Below, piece after piece: positions 32,597 through 45,297 of a DNA stretch of 64,000 bases. The DNA comes from Aphanomyces cochlioides (Eukaryota > Oomycota > Saprolegniomycetes > Saprolegniales > Verrucalvaceae), in assembly GCA_019828595.1 (NCBI GenBank), contig JAHQRK010000006.1:2542001-2606000 (forward strand), given 5' to 3'. The notes beneath the pieces are model-generated. The model had not been told where the DNA came from and made no database searches. It was given only the letters and a program-made list of their open reading frames with translations. The position numbers were made by a program, and so were the translations under genes. Positions within the stretch are counted from its first letter, which is position 1. Every line of letters starts with the position of its first letter.

Positions 32597-34823
32597 CTAC
32601 TCAATCGTCAAATGTTCCAAGTAGACGCGCGTGGCGGGTTCGAGAGGAACGTGAGCTGCCCATTGCAACAATCGCTGCAATTCATGCACGATTGTCGCGT
32701 CGGCTTGTTGCTCGACGCAATAATCCACAACGAGCTTGAGGGTCTTCCCGTATGGAACGACTCCCGTCATGTTGTGCCAGTCAATGACAAACGACACAAC
32801 ATCCCCAATCGAACCAATGTCGTCTTCAGCGGTGTACAGAACCAACGGATGGGGCTTCGCGGGGGGAACGGGGATATTCCACTGCATGGCGAGGTCCCGC
32901 ATCGCTTCTTCCTTGGCATGGTTCATGTTCATCTTGCGACTGGGACGGGAGTCATTGAGCTGGTGCATTCGGAACGTGACAAGGCGGTGAATTGTCAGCG
33001 GTGTTGGGGCGAGGCCTTGGTTGTGCATTCGTTGAAGGATCTAAAGACGGCGTTGGATATTTGCAGCACATGCGAGTTCGCACCTGCAAGAGCTGAGCAA
33101 AGCGCGTCTTGCGGTTAGCACAGAGCGCCATCAGTAAATCGTTGTAGTCGTCAATGCTGCGAGCTACGTGTGGAAAGAGCGACTCTTTCATGTCAAGCAC
33201 CATCATGGCTTCGCTGACACGGAAGAGAAGGACACAGGTTCGAAAGGAATACTTCAAAATTTTGAGCACCTAACAAACCAGCCACATAATCATCAACCAG
33301 ACGGCCTAAAGTTACCTGCGCTTCTTGCGAATCGTCCATGGTGGCAGCGACTTCATCCAGAGTGCGAAACACTCGGAAGACCAATTCATCTTGGAATGCT
33401 GCACTGCTTACACGCCGATCAAATCGACTGGCTGCGACAAAGTATTGTGTAGCTAACGCCACTTGCAGTGGCATCGGATCAATGTGGCCACTTGCCTCGT
33501 ACATCTCTCGAATGTCCGCGACGAAGGCATCAGCAGCTCCAAGCGCATCGCGCGCTACGATGTGAAGAGCTTCTTTTTTACGCAAATAACCCGCTAGTTT
33601 TTTCATCGCCCTAGTACGACAAAGTTAGGACTTGGAATGGAAGGCAACCTTACGCTCGAAAAGTTGAGGCTGTGGAGGTTGCACGTGCAAGATTTTTCTT
33701 GCTTGGCTCGCTCGATTTCATCTCTCGCAGAATGCGTTTGTTCTGAAGCAACGGTTCAATTAATGCTGTGGCTATGTCACGCACGGCCATCACTCGAGGG
33801 CTAGACATGACCTCAGGTGTCTACAACATGCGTGAAACTACGGCTATAATGGCACGGTCTTACCTTTCGGAGAAGATTTAATGTGGATTCTGGGACGTTC
33901 ATGAGCTCGTGCTGGAGAGCTGCAAAGCCTTCAATGGCGGCTTCAAACACAATGGAAGGTACAGTCGCACTTCGTCCAGCATATTCGTCACGAAGGATGT
34001 CAAGACGGTCGAGGACGGCATCGCAAAGGCCACACATAGCGGGTGCTCGCACTGAAGCAACAGCTAACTTGTCGAGACGTTCGGTTGAAATTGTACGCTC
34101 CATGATTTTGATATCCATGGGTGGTAACGCACCAACAATTGCAAGGTACAGGTCAACGTAATTCGAGAGTGGAAAGACTGAGGTTGTCGATTCCATGTAG
34201 CGTGTATGGAGTGTCTTGATGAAGGAATCGTACGCAACGTAATGGAGCGATTGAATATCGGTAGGTAAAAGGTCAGGTGTCGCTCCGTCGAGTAGCGCGG
34301 ACGCAGCACGACCAGCGCTTAATTTGCGCAAAACTTGGACAATTGAATTGCCGCGTGCTTGATGGAGCATTGCAATGTGAACTCCGGTACTCACGGGAAT
34401 ATGTCGGTTTTGCATATGCCGCAGCAAGGCTTCCAAGCTTTCGTATGGCATGTCAGCTCGACTGAGCGCCTGAAAGGTAGCCGTGTATGCGTCGCTCAAG
34501 GTTGCCATATTGCTGCCTTTGCCTTCAACATCAGCGAGAACTCGTTGGAGACGTGTCCAAACGCGATCTTGGAGTTTTCTTTGCGCAAGCGGCACGTAAT
34601 CGGCCGTACCGGAGGATCGTCCTTGAGCATGCATTTCCGAAGCCACGATTGTTCGTCCTTTCGGCACTTCCATCAGTTTACGGAGTTCATCAATCGTCGG
34701 TGACGTTTCTTCCATTACAGGTACGATCGTTGAGATTTCCTGACGATACCATGGCACCGTGGATGCTGCACGGCGTAGGACGCCAGGCGGAAGACGGCTC
34801 ACTCGAGCTGCCGTCTGGTGCAT
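32597..34823 (-). CDS. mitochondrial PPR-like protein, five exons
   Basis: Exons 34823-33864, 33811-33654, 33610-33316, 33269-33084 and 33040-32597 join in frame to 680 residues. The N-terminus (MHQTAARVSRLPPGVLRRAA) is basic, rich in Arg/Ala/Ser and lacks acids, as in a mitochondrial presequence. The body is all-helical, with helix-turn-helix pairs of about 35 residues that look like pentatricopeptide repeats (SLEALLRHMQNRHIPVSTGV; ILQRMHNQGLAPTPLTIHRL). PPR proteins bind organellar RNA and act in processing or translation. The repeat match is weak except for these two units, so the family call is tentative, while the exon model is well supported by clean GT-AG joins. The ATG further upstream (34886) would hide the presequence and is rejected. 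Confidence 0.66.
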
Positions 34824-35733
34824 GATCGTCTCGACGTTCTTCCTCCAGTGCAGATTGTACTTTCTTATTGGTTTAATATTAGCCAATAAATTCGCACTAT
34901 AGTCAATTTATAGCCAATTACGTTGCATCAATTGGAATAATTATAGCCAATTCTATTCGTCTATTTTGTTAATAATATCCAATCGAATTCGTCATTGACA
35001 GTTTAGTCACATGAGAGGTGGAATGACGTGGCAGCACAGAATGCCAGTGTGACTAAGTTGAAGTTCCCAGGATTTGACCAGAAAGACAACAAAACACACG
35101 CAATTGGCAAAGTTGCCCTCTCGCGTGGTTTGTTTTTCTAGATTGCTTGTTTTCAATAACATGTCGCAATAGCGTGCTGCTCCTGTCGCGATTCGAAACG
35201 ATTTCGACACTGATGACAAAGTCCAAAACCAACTTTGGCCGAGATTTTGTGTCTTCATGGCTTTAGCGCCATAAGACTTGGCGCATTGGCGACGCCGTGG
35301 GCGCTCGCTTGAGATTCTGGCAAGCTGAAGAGCACAGTTTGGACAGGAGGTCGAGTTGGTGTCTCTACTCCCATTCAAGTTTTACAACGTTGCGTTAGCA
35401 GAGTGTCCAACTTTCACAGAGGTCGTCTCGCGCAAAGATTGCGACGCGCCGAGATACTCGGTACAGACGTGAATAAGTAGACGAAGCGTGCATTGACGGG
35501 ATTCCATTTTCCGATTACTCAAGCTATTGTTCTGGTGGGAATGCGCGCATACCTTGCAGCTTGACAAGATCGCAAACAATGCAGTATTTCGTGGTTGCAA
35601 TCCGAGGCAAACGTCACAAGCTGCCTATTCAAAAAAGTGTTCCCCAATAAATTCCCCATCACACCGTTCGCATCCGAGGTGAATCCATTCGAGCTATCAA
35701 GTCAGGGATCGCATGCTTAGTCAAAAATTCAAC
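34824..35733. other. intergenic
   Basis: Repeated tatagccaat-like boxes lie just upstream of the PPR-like gene (about 34880-34985) and may be part of its promoter. No gene is supported elsewhere in this stretch. Confidence 0.4.
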
Positions 35734-36290
35734 CTACCAAGGGTGGTAACTTGATGCACTACTGAATGACAAGACGGACAAAGGTTGCCATGATTGCACT
35801 ACGGCATTCGAGCAATGTATCCATGTCTTCTGACGAACGTCGTCTACATTTCCACCCTTGAGCTGCTGGTCTCCTCGATGGAACGTCTTGTGCTCATGAA
35901 GGAATTGACGATCTCTCCCAAGCGAAATTCTCGTGCGTAGACTCCGGTCAAACTCAACCATAAAACGAACGATCCTCAACTTGCCGTCTTGACTATGAAC
36001 CTCCATGTTTGCCAAGAAGAAACAGCCCAGCGCACGAGAGAGTCGACATGGACGAGATCCACCGCAAAAGCGTTGGCGCATGGCGCTGCTGTCACCATGA
36101 CGACAAGGGGATGGACACTGAATTGGTGTGTGTCCATGATGTCCATGACAGACTTGTCTGCATTGTGGACATCGCTTTGGTTGCATAAATGCGGCAAGAC
36201 CAAATCATAACCTAATTGACAAAGTGGTCCACGGAGTGCTGAATCACGACTGAGTACAAAGAGATATCGTCGTGCATTTCTAGGATTCAT
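35734..36290 (-). CDS. unidentified ORFs, perhaps one broken or spliced gene
   Basis: Two overlapping minus-strand frames have protein-like segments. One starts MNPRNARRYLFVLSRDSALR. The other contains CPQCRQVCHGHHGH, which could be a metal-binding cluster, and further on GKLRIVRFMVEFDRSL. No clean splice joins them and no family is recognised. Confidence 0.25.
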
Positions 36291-36697
36291 CAGGCAAAAA
36301 TGAGCATCGCTGCCCTCTTCCTAGCTCCTTACAACTCACGATATCTTGCACCCCGCAAAGCAATCGCCAAGTGATTGCAAAATACGTAAGCTCCCCTTCG
36401 GAAGACGATGACGAGATCCAAACAACAGCACTTTGGGGCGATGTGGCCATGTGGAGGGCTTACCAAGTCGCTACTGCTTGTCCAGAAGGCATCCATTTAA
36501 TGGTTTCTCAGTCATGTTCATGGCAAAACGTAGAATGCAAAGTGTACTTAGCCCTCACCAGCGTGTAGATATTCACATCATCGTCTCGTCTTTGGAGCAG
36601 CACTGTTAGATTCGAGTATCATCAAACTCGTGCAGATCGCCATGCCAAGTAGTCAAACTGAGTTTGTTGGCACTCCACGAGCAAAGTATAGCACTTG

Positions 36698-37312
36698 CTA
36701 TGCCAATGTTGGAACCATGTCGAATGGATGTCGATTCATGGCAAGCCTCAAAAGATCCTTTGACTGCGCATTCCATTCCATGGATCGTCGTCCTCGCTGC
36801 ATAGCAAGCAGCTCATATATCTCCTCCTCTCGCCCAACTTTCAGATCTTCCACGCAGTCAATGAAGTGAGTTTGACAAGCCTCGCTAGGATCTAGCCAAT
36901 GAACTGCAAGTATTTCCAAATCATGCAGTCTGATTGGCGCATTAATTAGATCTCGTCGTAAATCACTCTCACTCTTTCCATGCCAAACCAACTGGTGGCA
37001 GAATTGCTAGTCCACCAATTCAAAGCATTGCAAACTGCTACAAGCCGAGAGCGACAAGTCTTTTCGAAGAGAAAGCCGCGATGTAAATCCCAAGAGAGGC
37101 AATGCAAGGGCTAGCAGTACGGTTGGATGAATCTTCACCCTCACGACCAACTGGTTTAAGATATCATGGATAATAGAATACATTTTGTTCATATATTCAC
37201 GTGTAATTTTAAAAATTAAAAGGTGATAGGCAAACTGACGACAGACTTTTTGGGTAGCACAGCCATGGGATCGTTTCACTGAATATTTGTATGCGATTTT
37301 ATGTGCCATCAC
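36698..37312 (-). pseudogene. unidentified helical protein, interrupted by an in-frame stop
   Basis: Two minus-strand frames in the same phase (37312-37007 and 36991-36698) are separated only by a TAG at about 37004. The first contains a hydrophobic helix (VLLALALPLLGF). The second is acidic and well formed (NAPIRLHDLEILAVHWLDP, GREEEIYELLAMQRGRRSME). Either the stop marks an acceptor site (ggactag) or the gene is broken. No family is recognised. Confidence 0.3.
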
Positions 37313-37380
37313 TGGCTACAAGTTGAGTCATCCACGGATGCCGCAACGATGCCACTTCGCAAATTTCCCCCGCGTACGTC

Positions 37381-38528
37381 ATGAAGGCGTCTCAAATCGT
37401 TGTCTTGGTGGCCCTGCTGCTCACAACACATGCGCTCAATATTAAGCTATCTGGCGTCAACTACAATCCCCGCAAAGGCGCTGACTGGGAACCCTGGGGT
37501 CGCAAATGCAAATCGACAGAAGAAGTGGAGCTTGACTTACGGGCTATCTCACTTATCACGGACAACATCCGCCTCTATAGCATGAACGACTGCAACCAGG
37601 TGGAGCTCGTCATGCCTGTCGCAAAAGATGTAGGCCTAAAAGTTTGGCTTGGCATGTGGATTGATAGCTATAACACGTCGTATCCTGCTGAGCTTGCAAC
37701 GCTGAAACGACTCATCAACAATGGTGTGATTGACAACGACGTGACCGGACTCCACGTTGGAAGTGAAGCAATCTATCGACAGGACGTCACGATTGCAAAG
37801 GCCATTGAATATTTTTATGAAGTCAAAGGCATCACGACTGCAGCAAATCTAACTTTTCCAATCACGATTGCCGACATTGGCGATGTTTACGCTGGCCATC
37901 CTGAATTGTTCCAAGTGGTGCGTATTCTTGGCGGCAACAATGACTCAATTTATTCCACGGCTAGGTCGATGTGGTGTCGGCAAATTCATTTCCATTTTGG
38001 GAAAACAAAACCGTTGAAGAATGCATCACGTATTTCTACATGCGTATGGGGCCAATCATGGGCATGGCTCGCGTGAATAACAAGAAGATCATCATCAGTG
38101 AAACCGGCTGGGCTACGGCTGGCTGGGCCTACAAGGCTGGCGTTGCTTCGCCAGAAAACGCCGCGGTACGGGTTCCTCCATGCGTTTTGTCCTCATGAAA
38201 TTCCTCGTAGCTCTGGATGAACGACTTCCACATCTTTGCGATGGAGTTTGGTTGGACATACTACTACTACATTGCATTCGACACGCTGTGGCGTTACAAT
38301 GTGAATTCCAACATCTCGGAGCCAGAAGTGGAAAACTACTTTGGCCTTTTTGACGAAAACCGCATGCTCAAGCCCGCTTATGCCAACTTGAACATTCACA
38401 AGCGCAAGGAATACTACGTCCCGCCGCTTCCAACTCAGCCAGATGTGCCAACGCCAACAAAATCCAACTGGGACGTCTTCCAAAACATTGCCGCTGCGAT
38501 CATCTCGGCCCTTGATGCCTCCTGGTAG
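37381..38528 (+). CDS. GH17 family beta-1,3-glucanase, secreted, paralogue 1
   Basis: Exons 37381-37917, 37965-38165 and 38211-38528 give 351 residues. A signal peptide (MKASQIVVLVALLLTTHA) precedes the GH17 barrel, which starts LSGVNYNPRKGADWEPW. The proposed acid/base Glu lies in TGLHVGSEAIY and the nucleophile Glu in IISETGWATAG, both conserved. GH17 enzymes cleave or remodel beta-1,3-glucan, the main oomycete wall polymer. Unlike paralogues 2 and 4 there is no Ser/Thr-rich stalk, and the C-terminus (FQNIAAAIISALDASW) is a poor GPI signal, so it may be freely secreted. Same strand as the other three copies. Confidence 0.88.
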
Positions 38529-39427
38529 AACCCCCACCTGGTATTAATAGTATGCGATTCAATGCGCAAGATTAGAAATGTACATCTATAAAGTCAATTT
38601 CTTTCATCTCGTCGATGAATTCCAGCGAAACAAGACCATAGATGAGGCTGCTTTTGATTTGCATCACTTGTCACATGACGTGGCAGCTCAGAATTTCAGT
38701 AAGACTACTATAGTAATACTACAACTACTAGCCAACGAATCGACCGACTTTAAATGACACAGCGAGGACGGGACTGGTGTGGAGAGCATGGGCAACTCGG
38801 GTGCACCCGTCCGACTGCATTAGAGCCTTTCAACCAAAATTTCAACATGGCCAGTGAAATCCACTGGCATATGGACCATTGAGAGTGTGAAAAGAAGGAG
38901 GCCAAGGTTGAACATGCATTACACACTCGCTGGAATCTTGGTCCTGCACCGACAAAACATGACCACGCCGCTCCTTGTAAGCTGTTTTGCTCAAGCGACT
39001 GCGCTCAGCCAAGCAGAGCGGCATAGGAACAACGGCCCAGAGTCAAAGTGAGACCAGAGACTACCGTCGTCCTGTCAAGGAAGTCTGTCCCAGCTTGTGT
39101 ATAATTTTGCATGATGAATCTTTAGTAGTACTATAGGTACAACAGAATCCACACCATGGAAAAAACGGCCGCCGATGCAGTGCCATGGCCTCTGCTGGTG
39201 GGCAAAGAAAGCAACGATACGACGCAGTTTTTAGTGCACTCGAAAGACCATGAAGCGAGCTACGTCATGGTTCTACAAAGCGTCATGGGATGAAGAATCC
39301 AGGGCGAACCAAGGTCGTGAAAATCTGCTTGGAGGTTTATTTTTTTCGTCACGCCATGTGTCACATGCAGGAGACCTTGCTCTCCCGTCTTTGGAGCTGG
39401 ACACATTCTACATTTCACCTCGAAAGC
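38529..39427. other. intergenic between two GH17 genes
   Basis: No gene is seen. The open frame leading into paralogue 2 from 39250 is an upstream extension without signal-peptide character. Confidence 0.45.
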
Positions 39428-40690
39428 ATGAAAGCGTTCATTGCCGCCGTGGTATCTGCCGCCATTCTTGCGACGACGTCGGCCTTGGATGTGACACTTT
39501 CTGGCATCAACTACAACCCACGCCAAGGTGCCGACTGGGACCCAGTCGAGAAGAAATGCAAGTCTGCAACGCAAGTTGCCGCTGACATGAAAATCCTCGC
39601 GGGCATCACGTCCAACATTCGTTTGTACAGCATGACGGACTGCAACCAAGTCGAGTTGGTTCTCCCTGCCGCCAAAGCCGCCGGACTCAACGTCTGGGTG
39701 GGCCTCTGGGTTGACAACATCACGGCCACCGTCCAAGCTGAAAAGGACGCTTTCTCCGCGCTCGTGAAGAAAGGCGTGATCGATTCGACTGTGACTGGTA
39801 TTCACGTTGGCAGTGAAGCAATTTACCGCAAAGAGGTCACCGCGGACGAAGCGATTGAGCATTTCAAGGACGTCAAGGCAGTGGCTACCGCTGCTGGCTT
39901 GAAAGTTCCCATGACAATTGCTGACATCGGCGACATCTACGTCGCGAACCCTCAACTGGCTGCTGCGGTACGTGTAGCTCCCTCGACATGAACTCACGAC
40001 CGCGATTAGGTCGACATCATCTCGGCTAATGCGTTCCCTTTCTGGGAAGCCAAGCCCGTGGAAGACTGCATCTCGTACTTCTATTCCCGTATGATTCCAT
40101 TGATCCAACAAGCCAAGACAAACAACAAGGCTATCATGATCAGTGAAACTGGCTGGGCTACGAACGGAAAGGCTGCCGGTGCCAGCGTTGCTTCCCCTGA
40201 AAATGCTGCAGTATACTACTTTCCACGTCAAATTGATGGCTTATGCGAATTCTAGATCTGGTTCAACGACTTCCATGTGCTCGCGACGCAACTCAAGTGG
40301 AACTACTACTACTACACCTCGTTTGACACGACTTGGCGTACTAACCCTGGCGCAAATTCGACCGACCCTGACGTTGAAAACTTTTTTGGCTTGTACGACT
40401 CCCAAGGAGTCCTCAAGCCTGCTTATGCCAACTTGAAGGTCAAGCAGCGTGTCGATGTCCTCGGCAGCGCGAATACTTCCACTCCTGCTTCCTCCGGCAC
40501 GAACAGCCCTGTCACGGCAAAATCTCCATCGTCCTCGTCGTCGTCGACCCCGTCGTTTGGCAGTTCGTCTGGTAACTCGTCCAGCACCACTCCTAACGCA
40601 ACCGCTACGAAATCCCCGTCGTCTTCGTCCCCTGCCATGGGAGTCGCTATCCTCTCTGTGATTGCCTCGGTGGCCATGACTGTCTTTTGA
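39428..40690 (+). CDS. GH17 family beta-1,3-glucanase, GPI-anchored, paralogue 2
   Basis: Exons 39428-39967, 40010-40210 and 40256-40690 give 391 residues. The order is signal peptide (MKAFIAAVVSAAILATTSA), GH17 barrel with GIHVGSEAIYR and IMISETGWATNG carrying the two catalytic Glu, a Ser/Thr-rich stalk of about 60 residues (STPASSGTNSPVTAKSP and similar), and a hydrophobic end (GVAILSVIASVAMTVF) fitting a GPI-attachment signal. It should sit at the plasma membrane and act on wall beta-1,3-glucan. Intron positions match paralogue 1. A pogo element begins 15 bp after the stop codon, so the 3' UTR and terminator are likely supplied by transposon sequence. Confidence 0.9.
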
Positions 40691-40852
40691 TAATAATTAC
40701 CGTATCCCTTTTGGGTAGACGGACGGTTTGGGTAGACGGACAGAGTAGTACTTTGTAAAAACTAATATTGTCCAAAATTGTGAATTTGAGTAAAAATACT
40801 TACGAAAATGAATACTATCTATCAGGTTTCAGAGGCGTGGAAGGGAAGACCG

Positions 40853-41952
40853 ATGCATAGTCATTCATCAACTTATCATCAATGCGAAGGCAACCGCACA
40901 GTGACGACTGCGGTTCTTCTCCTCAACAGAGAAGCCCTTCAACCACCTCCTTTCATGGATCATAACGTTCCTCCCAGCGCCAATCACCCTACGTTCTGCG
41001 ATCAAGCTCTCAACAATCGCACATCGAAGGAGACGAAAAAAAAGTCTTGAAGACAGTGCGCTGATCAAATTTTCAGCTGACGTACGGTTGAAGGACACGG
41101 TTAACCAAAGAATGGAGAAGGCGAAGGCTCTCGGCACAATCAATATTCGATGTGAGACTTGGGACGACGTGAAGAAACTTGCGGCGACGATTTCAAGGAC
41201 GTCTGGAAAACTTGGCACACTGTGATCGCGAGCAGGAACCTCCAATATGGTCAATCAAAGAAGACAGCCCCACTATTGATGAATTTGCTCAGCGCTTTTC
41301 ACTGCGACTGGACACGAAGCAGTTGAAATCGTTTGAAAATCCAGTCCAACGTGCGTTCATTCTCAAACACTCTCGAGAGACATTCATGCTGTCAGTTTTC
41401 AAGTATGGAAATGCACTTGTGTCTAATCCCGATTTGAATGACTTTGAAACTCAATGTCTGCGACCAAGCGATAGAGACCGTGCTGGGGCTGCATCCGAGG
41501 CTCTCATTCAGCAAACAATGGAAGCCATTAAAGCTGAATGGGCACAAATACTTCAAGCACAGGACATTTCATGGAGATTGTGGGCAGTTGCAATTGTGCG
41601 ATTGAAGAAATCTGCTCAACAACGTCTAGCAATTATTCGAGAAGGTCCCCCAAACTATATTGGTGGATTTCATCCCATTTCCAACACAGCCGAAGCTCAC
41701 ATGACTCGCGTGACCAAGAGTGTCAAAATGGCTTATAACTTAGCGCGCGCATTTGACCAAGAGCTTCAAACATTTGAACTCAAATTTCAACTACTCAATT
41801 CAGACCTCATCGCGCTACGGCGAATGATAAATATTCAACTTGAACTCGTTCGAGCATTTGGAGAAGATATCGCGATTAATCCTGATGATACACGTGTTTT
41901 GCAAGCATTGAGAGCGATTCCAAGACAAGATGATATAGATCATGAGCATTAG
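40853..41952 (+). CDS. companion protein of the two-gene transposon, copy 1 (N-terminal part frameshifted)
   Basis: The intact core frame, 41179-41952 (257 residues), contains WSIKEDSPTIDEFAQRF, FMLSVFKYGNA, DRAGAASEALIQQTMEA and ISWRLWAVAIVRLKKS, then a helical, probably coiled C-terminal half and an acidic end (QDDIDHEH). Upstream coding sequence (MHSHSSTYHQC from 40853; SADVRLKDTVNQRMEKAKAL at about 41070) is in other frames: one shift lies at an A8 run near 41040 and another near 41200. About 30% of residues match the protein at 49811-50783, including EDSPT, FKxGN, QCxxP and RDxAGAAxE. No known family is recognised. Retention in two diverged copies of the element suggests a role in transposition or in host interaction. 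Confidence 0.6.
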
Positions 41953-41998
41953 ATGTGAACGACTAATTCATGTGGTCGCTTGTTACTTTTCGTCTTGT

Positions 41999-43154
41999 TT
42001 ATTCTTCATTTTCAGATCCAAATGCAGAAATATCGCCATCATTAGGGCTATCATTGACTGCAGCAAGCTCTTGGTAGTCAAGCAAATTGTCCATACTATG
42101 ACTGAAGCCAGACATCGTCAAGATATCGTGGCCAAGGGGTCCTACGGGGTCAAATACACCGCTCATCTTCCATCCACAATGTTCGAATATATGCGTCAGG
42201 TTGAGAGAGCGGTAATCTTCCAAAACTCTTGTTATGGCTTGATCGAGTGACTCGTTTGTTCCTTCTTTGTAGGATCTTCGAAACGACTTCTTGATCGAGC
42301 CAAACACAATTTCAATTGGATTGTAGAAAGGACAGTAGGCGGGTAAAAATATTGGAACTATCCCCAAAGAGCGTAGATAGTACACAATTTCAGCGTGGCA
42401 GTGGATCTTCGCGCCGTCAAGAATCCAAATGGACCCTACTCCTGAATATTCATGAACGGTAGAGCTAGAATGTGCATGTTTACGGCAGCAATCAATAAAA
42501 ATGCTTCGGTCAAACGTGCCATCAATACAAAAAGTCTCGACAATGACACCCGGGGCTTTCGACCAAATTCGCCGCGGAATGCTAGTTTCTTGGCCTTTCA
42601 AGCAATATCCCCGTGTTCGAAGCATTCCTTTATTGTCACTGAATGTTGAAATGGCCCCAGGAGATAGACTGCAACTCCAAGGTAAACCGAACAATGTCAT
42701 TGTCTTTAATGTGCATCGCTCGTCGTTCAAGAACTTTGTACGTGAGTCCAGCCTTCGCAAGAACTCTCGATACTGTTGAAACAGAGATGCTTCGTTTGAA
42801 GCGTTCTTGAAATGCTTCACGTGCTTCATCGAGAAATGCCACAGGATGCTTGGAATAAAAGTCCAACAGCCATTGTCTTTGCTCTGCAGTAAACTTTGTT
42901 GGTGGGGCGCGCGTGATACGTTGGTAGTCTTGAGTTTCCTTGTATCGCTTTATCCAAGCCGAGATCGTGTTGATGTGTTTTCCATAGACCTCTGCCAGGC
43001 GCTCCTTTGAAAGTCGCAGGTTGTAATACCCGTACAGAGCATGAAAGACAGTGTTTCGACTTGCGTGGCGGCCGTGCACTCCATGCTCGATCTTGTTCAC
43101 TCTGTGCGTGATGACGTCGCTTTCGCAGTACTGGAAGGACAAAGAACTGAACAC
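41999..43154 (-). pseudogene. Tc1/IS630-like DD34E transposase, copy 1, first catalytic Asp deleted
   Basis: The N-terminal HTH part reads RLSKERLAEVYGKHINTISAW and TAEQRQWLLDFYSKHP. After SISWGHFNIQ the frame breaks and resumes at DNKGMLRTRGYCLKG. The stretch equivalent to NLVFLDEVSF in copy 2, which holds the first catalytic Asp, is missing (about 24 nt). The second Asp (IWILDGAKIHCH) and the Glu (LPAYCPFYNPIEIVFG), 34 residues apart, are intact. This copy cannot be catalytically active by itself. Confidence 0.82.
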
Positions 43155-43361
43155 AACAAGTCACACTATTTGTGGGTCGTTGTGTATCCTCGATTCTGAT
43201 TGGTGAATAGATTTGCGAATATATTTGAAAAAATCGATTCGATTCTGACCCCCTCACAATTTAGAACGTATGTATCAATATCTCTACAAATTTAATTTCA
43301 AACGAAATATAAGTTTCCATAGTAGTGACTGGTTGGTTGTCATTTGTTGATTCTGGCGACA

Positions 43362-44850
43362 ATGTCCGACACAGACAAGCCTGCAACCCGGCCCAGAGGA
43401 CGTCCCAATAGTCTTGGAATAGGTCGCAATCCCAATCAACACAAATTCACAGCGATATCGTACCGAGAGAAGTTGGCTGTAGCAACATTCTTCTATTCGA
43501 CGAACGACATGGCCCTCACTCCTCAAACGTTTTACTCGCACTTGACCGATCAAGCATGGGAGTCAAAGAGGAAATTGATTTATGATTGGAAGCGGAAGAT
43601 GTTCAAAATCGAGAAGTATGGCAATCACGAACACCTAGCCAGTATATGCCTTTAAAGAGAAGTTGGCGTTGGGACAACGCTAGATTGGCAAACAGAAGTC
43701 AACATTGCAAAATGGGTCATTGACATACGAAACGAGGGTGTTCCTGTGTCGTCGCTTATGTTACAACTTCAAGCACTCGATGTTGCAAATGACTTGGGCA
43801 TACCACCAGACCACTTTCTTGCTTCGTGGGATTGGCAAAGGTTGTTTCTTTCCCGGCACAAGCTGAGCTTGCGGGCGCGAACAAGAATTGGGCAAGATAC
43901 AAATGGAGACGGCGTTGCTGCTTTGGAGGAGTTCAGCTCACATGTACTCGAACTAGCACAGACGGAAGGTGTCTCGATCATATACAACACCGACCAAAAC
44001 AGGAATATTCTACGAATATTTGCCCAGGAAGACTGTCCACGCAACTGGATCCAAAACCGTTTGGATGAAGTGTGGTGGTGGAACGAAAAACCGAGCAACT
44101 GCTATGCTCTTGGGCGACAGCAATGGTCATCAATATCCACTGTTCTTAGTATTCAAGACTCAAAAATCCATGATTGAATTAGTAAACGAGGCCAACATGC
44201 AAGAAAGAAATGAATTTGGGCGGCGATTGTGGTCTGAAATTGACGAGTTGCAGAATCAATTCGATTGTCAGATATACGGCAACACAACAGCTTGGTGGAA
44301 TCAAGCGATGTCACTTGAATTTCTCGATTACCACTTTGGTGGAGACAAATTTACAAGCGAGAAGAAAATACTCATTTGGGATGTTTTTAGTGCTCATTTT
44401 ACGGCGTCTGTGGTCGACAAAGCCCTTGCACTGAACGTATTTTTGGTCAAAGTTCCCCCAAGATTCACTTGGGCTTGTCAGCCAGCCGATGTGGCTTGGA
44501 ACTAGCCGTTGAAAGACCGCCTGCGTTTATTTTGGGTGCAAAATTTGCGAGACCAATTGGCAGCTCACAGCGCTTCGACTGACGATGAAAGAACGGCATT
44601 CAAGTTGAAAGCCCCTGATCGCCGGCTTGTCACAAAATGGATTCATGATGCTTGGTATGGTTTGTCTAGAAGCACAATTATCAATGGATTTGCGAAGACT
44701 AAATTGCTTGGAGGCTCTACGACTTACGACGATGAAGTACAAATGACGAATGACGTTGATGATGAAGTGAATGATGTTGTCGAAGTTATGAGAGATATGA
44801 AAGACCTCCAAGATTCCTCTGCTGACGACGATGATACATTGCAGGAGTAA
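43362..44850 (+). pseudogene. decayed pogo/Tigger (CENP-B type) transposase of the host element
   Basis: Fragments in three frames follow the family order: MSDTDKPATRPRGRPNSLG with an HTH region, YNTDQ shifted to TGIFYEYLPRKT (first Asp), ILIWDVFSAHFTA (second Asp), and WACQPADVAWN, then a TAG, then PLKDRLRLFW (third Asp region). Frameshifts near 43655, 44000 and 44165 and the stop at 44503 inactivate it. An acidic tail (DDDDTLQE) ends the frame at 44850. Confidence 0.82.
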
Positions 44851-45297
44851 AGTTGAAATGGAGTTGTCCCTCTAGTTGTAATCCGAAAATGCATTCAAGT
44901 TGTTATACTATCTTTGCATCAAGTAATACCGACTCACCTTTTAATCGCAAGCGAAATTGCCAACTCAACTCACCTTTTTTATCGCAAGTGAAAGTGCCAA
45001 CTCACCCTTTTTATCGCAGATAGAAGCACAGTGTTGATTGGCTGGTTTTGATACTAAGTAGCCTGTAACATTCAATATAGCCTCTTTAAAATGATATTTT
45101 AAAAATAACTTGAAATTTGTATGCGTCTTAAAAATCCGGATGAATTTGTGTTATCCGGTGTACATGGGTGTCCGTCTACCCAAAAGGAATATTAGTTGGT
45201 GTCAAAGTAACAACAAGATGAAATCAACAAAATAGAAAATGGATTTGATTGGTCAAAATCTACTTGCCAATGCCTTGCCTACTAGTAAAAAAAAGAT

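Larger units (their letters stand above)
40768..43278. mobile_element. two-gene DD34E transposon, copy 1 (nested in the pogo element)
   Basis: This 2,511-bp element is flanked by TA (40766-40767 and 43279-43280). Its ends start TTGTCCAAAATTGTGA at the left and TTGATACATACGTTC...AAATTGTGA at the right (reverse complement), matching the ends of copy 2 at 48497-50952. It holds a companion gene (+) and a DDE transposase (-), tail to tail and 46 bp apart, the same layout as copy 2. Confidence 0.8.
40705..45189. mobile_element. pogo-type element (old), host of a nested insertion, TA duplication
   Basis: The ends are TCCCTTTTGGGTAGACGGAC (40705-40724) and its near-perfect inverse (45170-45189, one mismatch), flanked by TA at 40703-40704 and 45190-45191. 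Subtracting the nested element 40768-43278 leaves about 1.97 kb, a normal size for pogo elements, with one decayed transposase. The left end repeats its inner part (tttgggtagacggac twice). Three imperfect copies of an accaactcacctttttatcgc-like unit lie near the right end (44930-45020). Confidence 0.85.

Noticed and set aside
44930..45020. CRISPR-like repeats (three accaactcaccttttt units)
   Set aside because: Only three imperfect units with uneven spacing inside a transposon end in a eukaryote; best read as subterminal transposon repeats.
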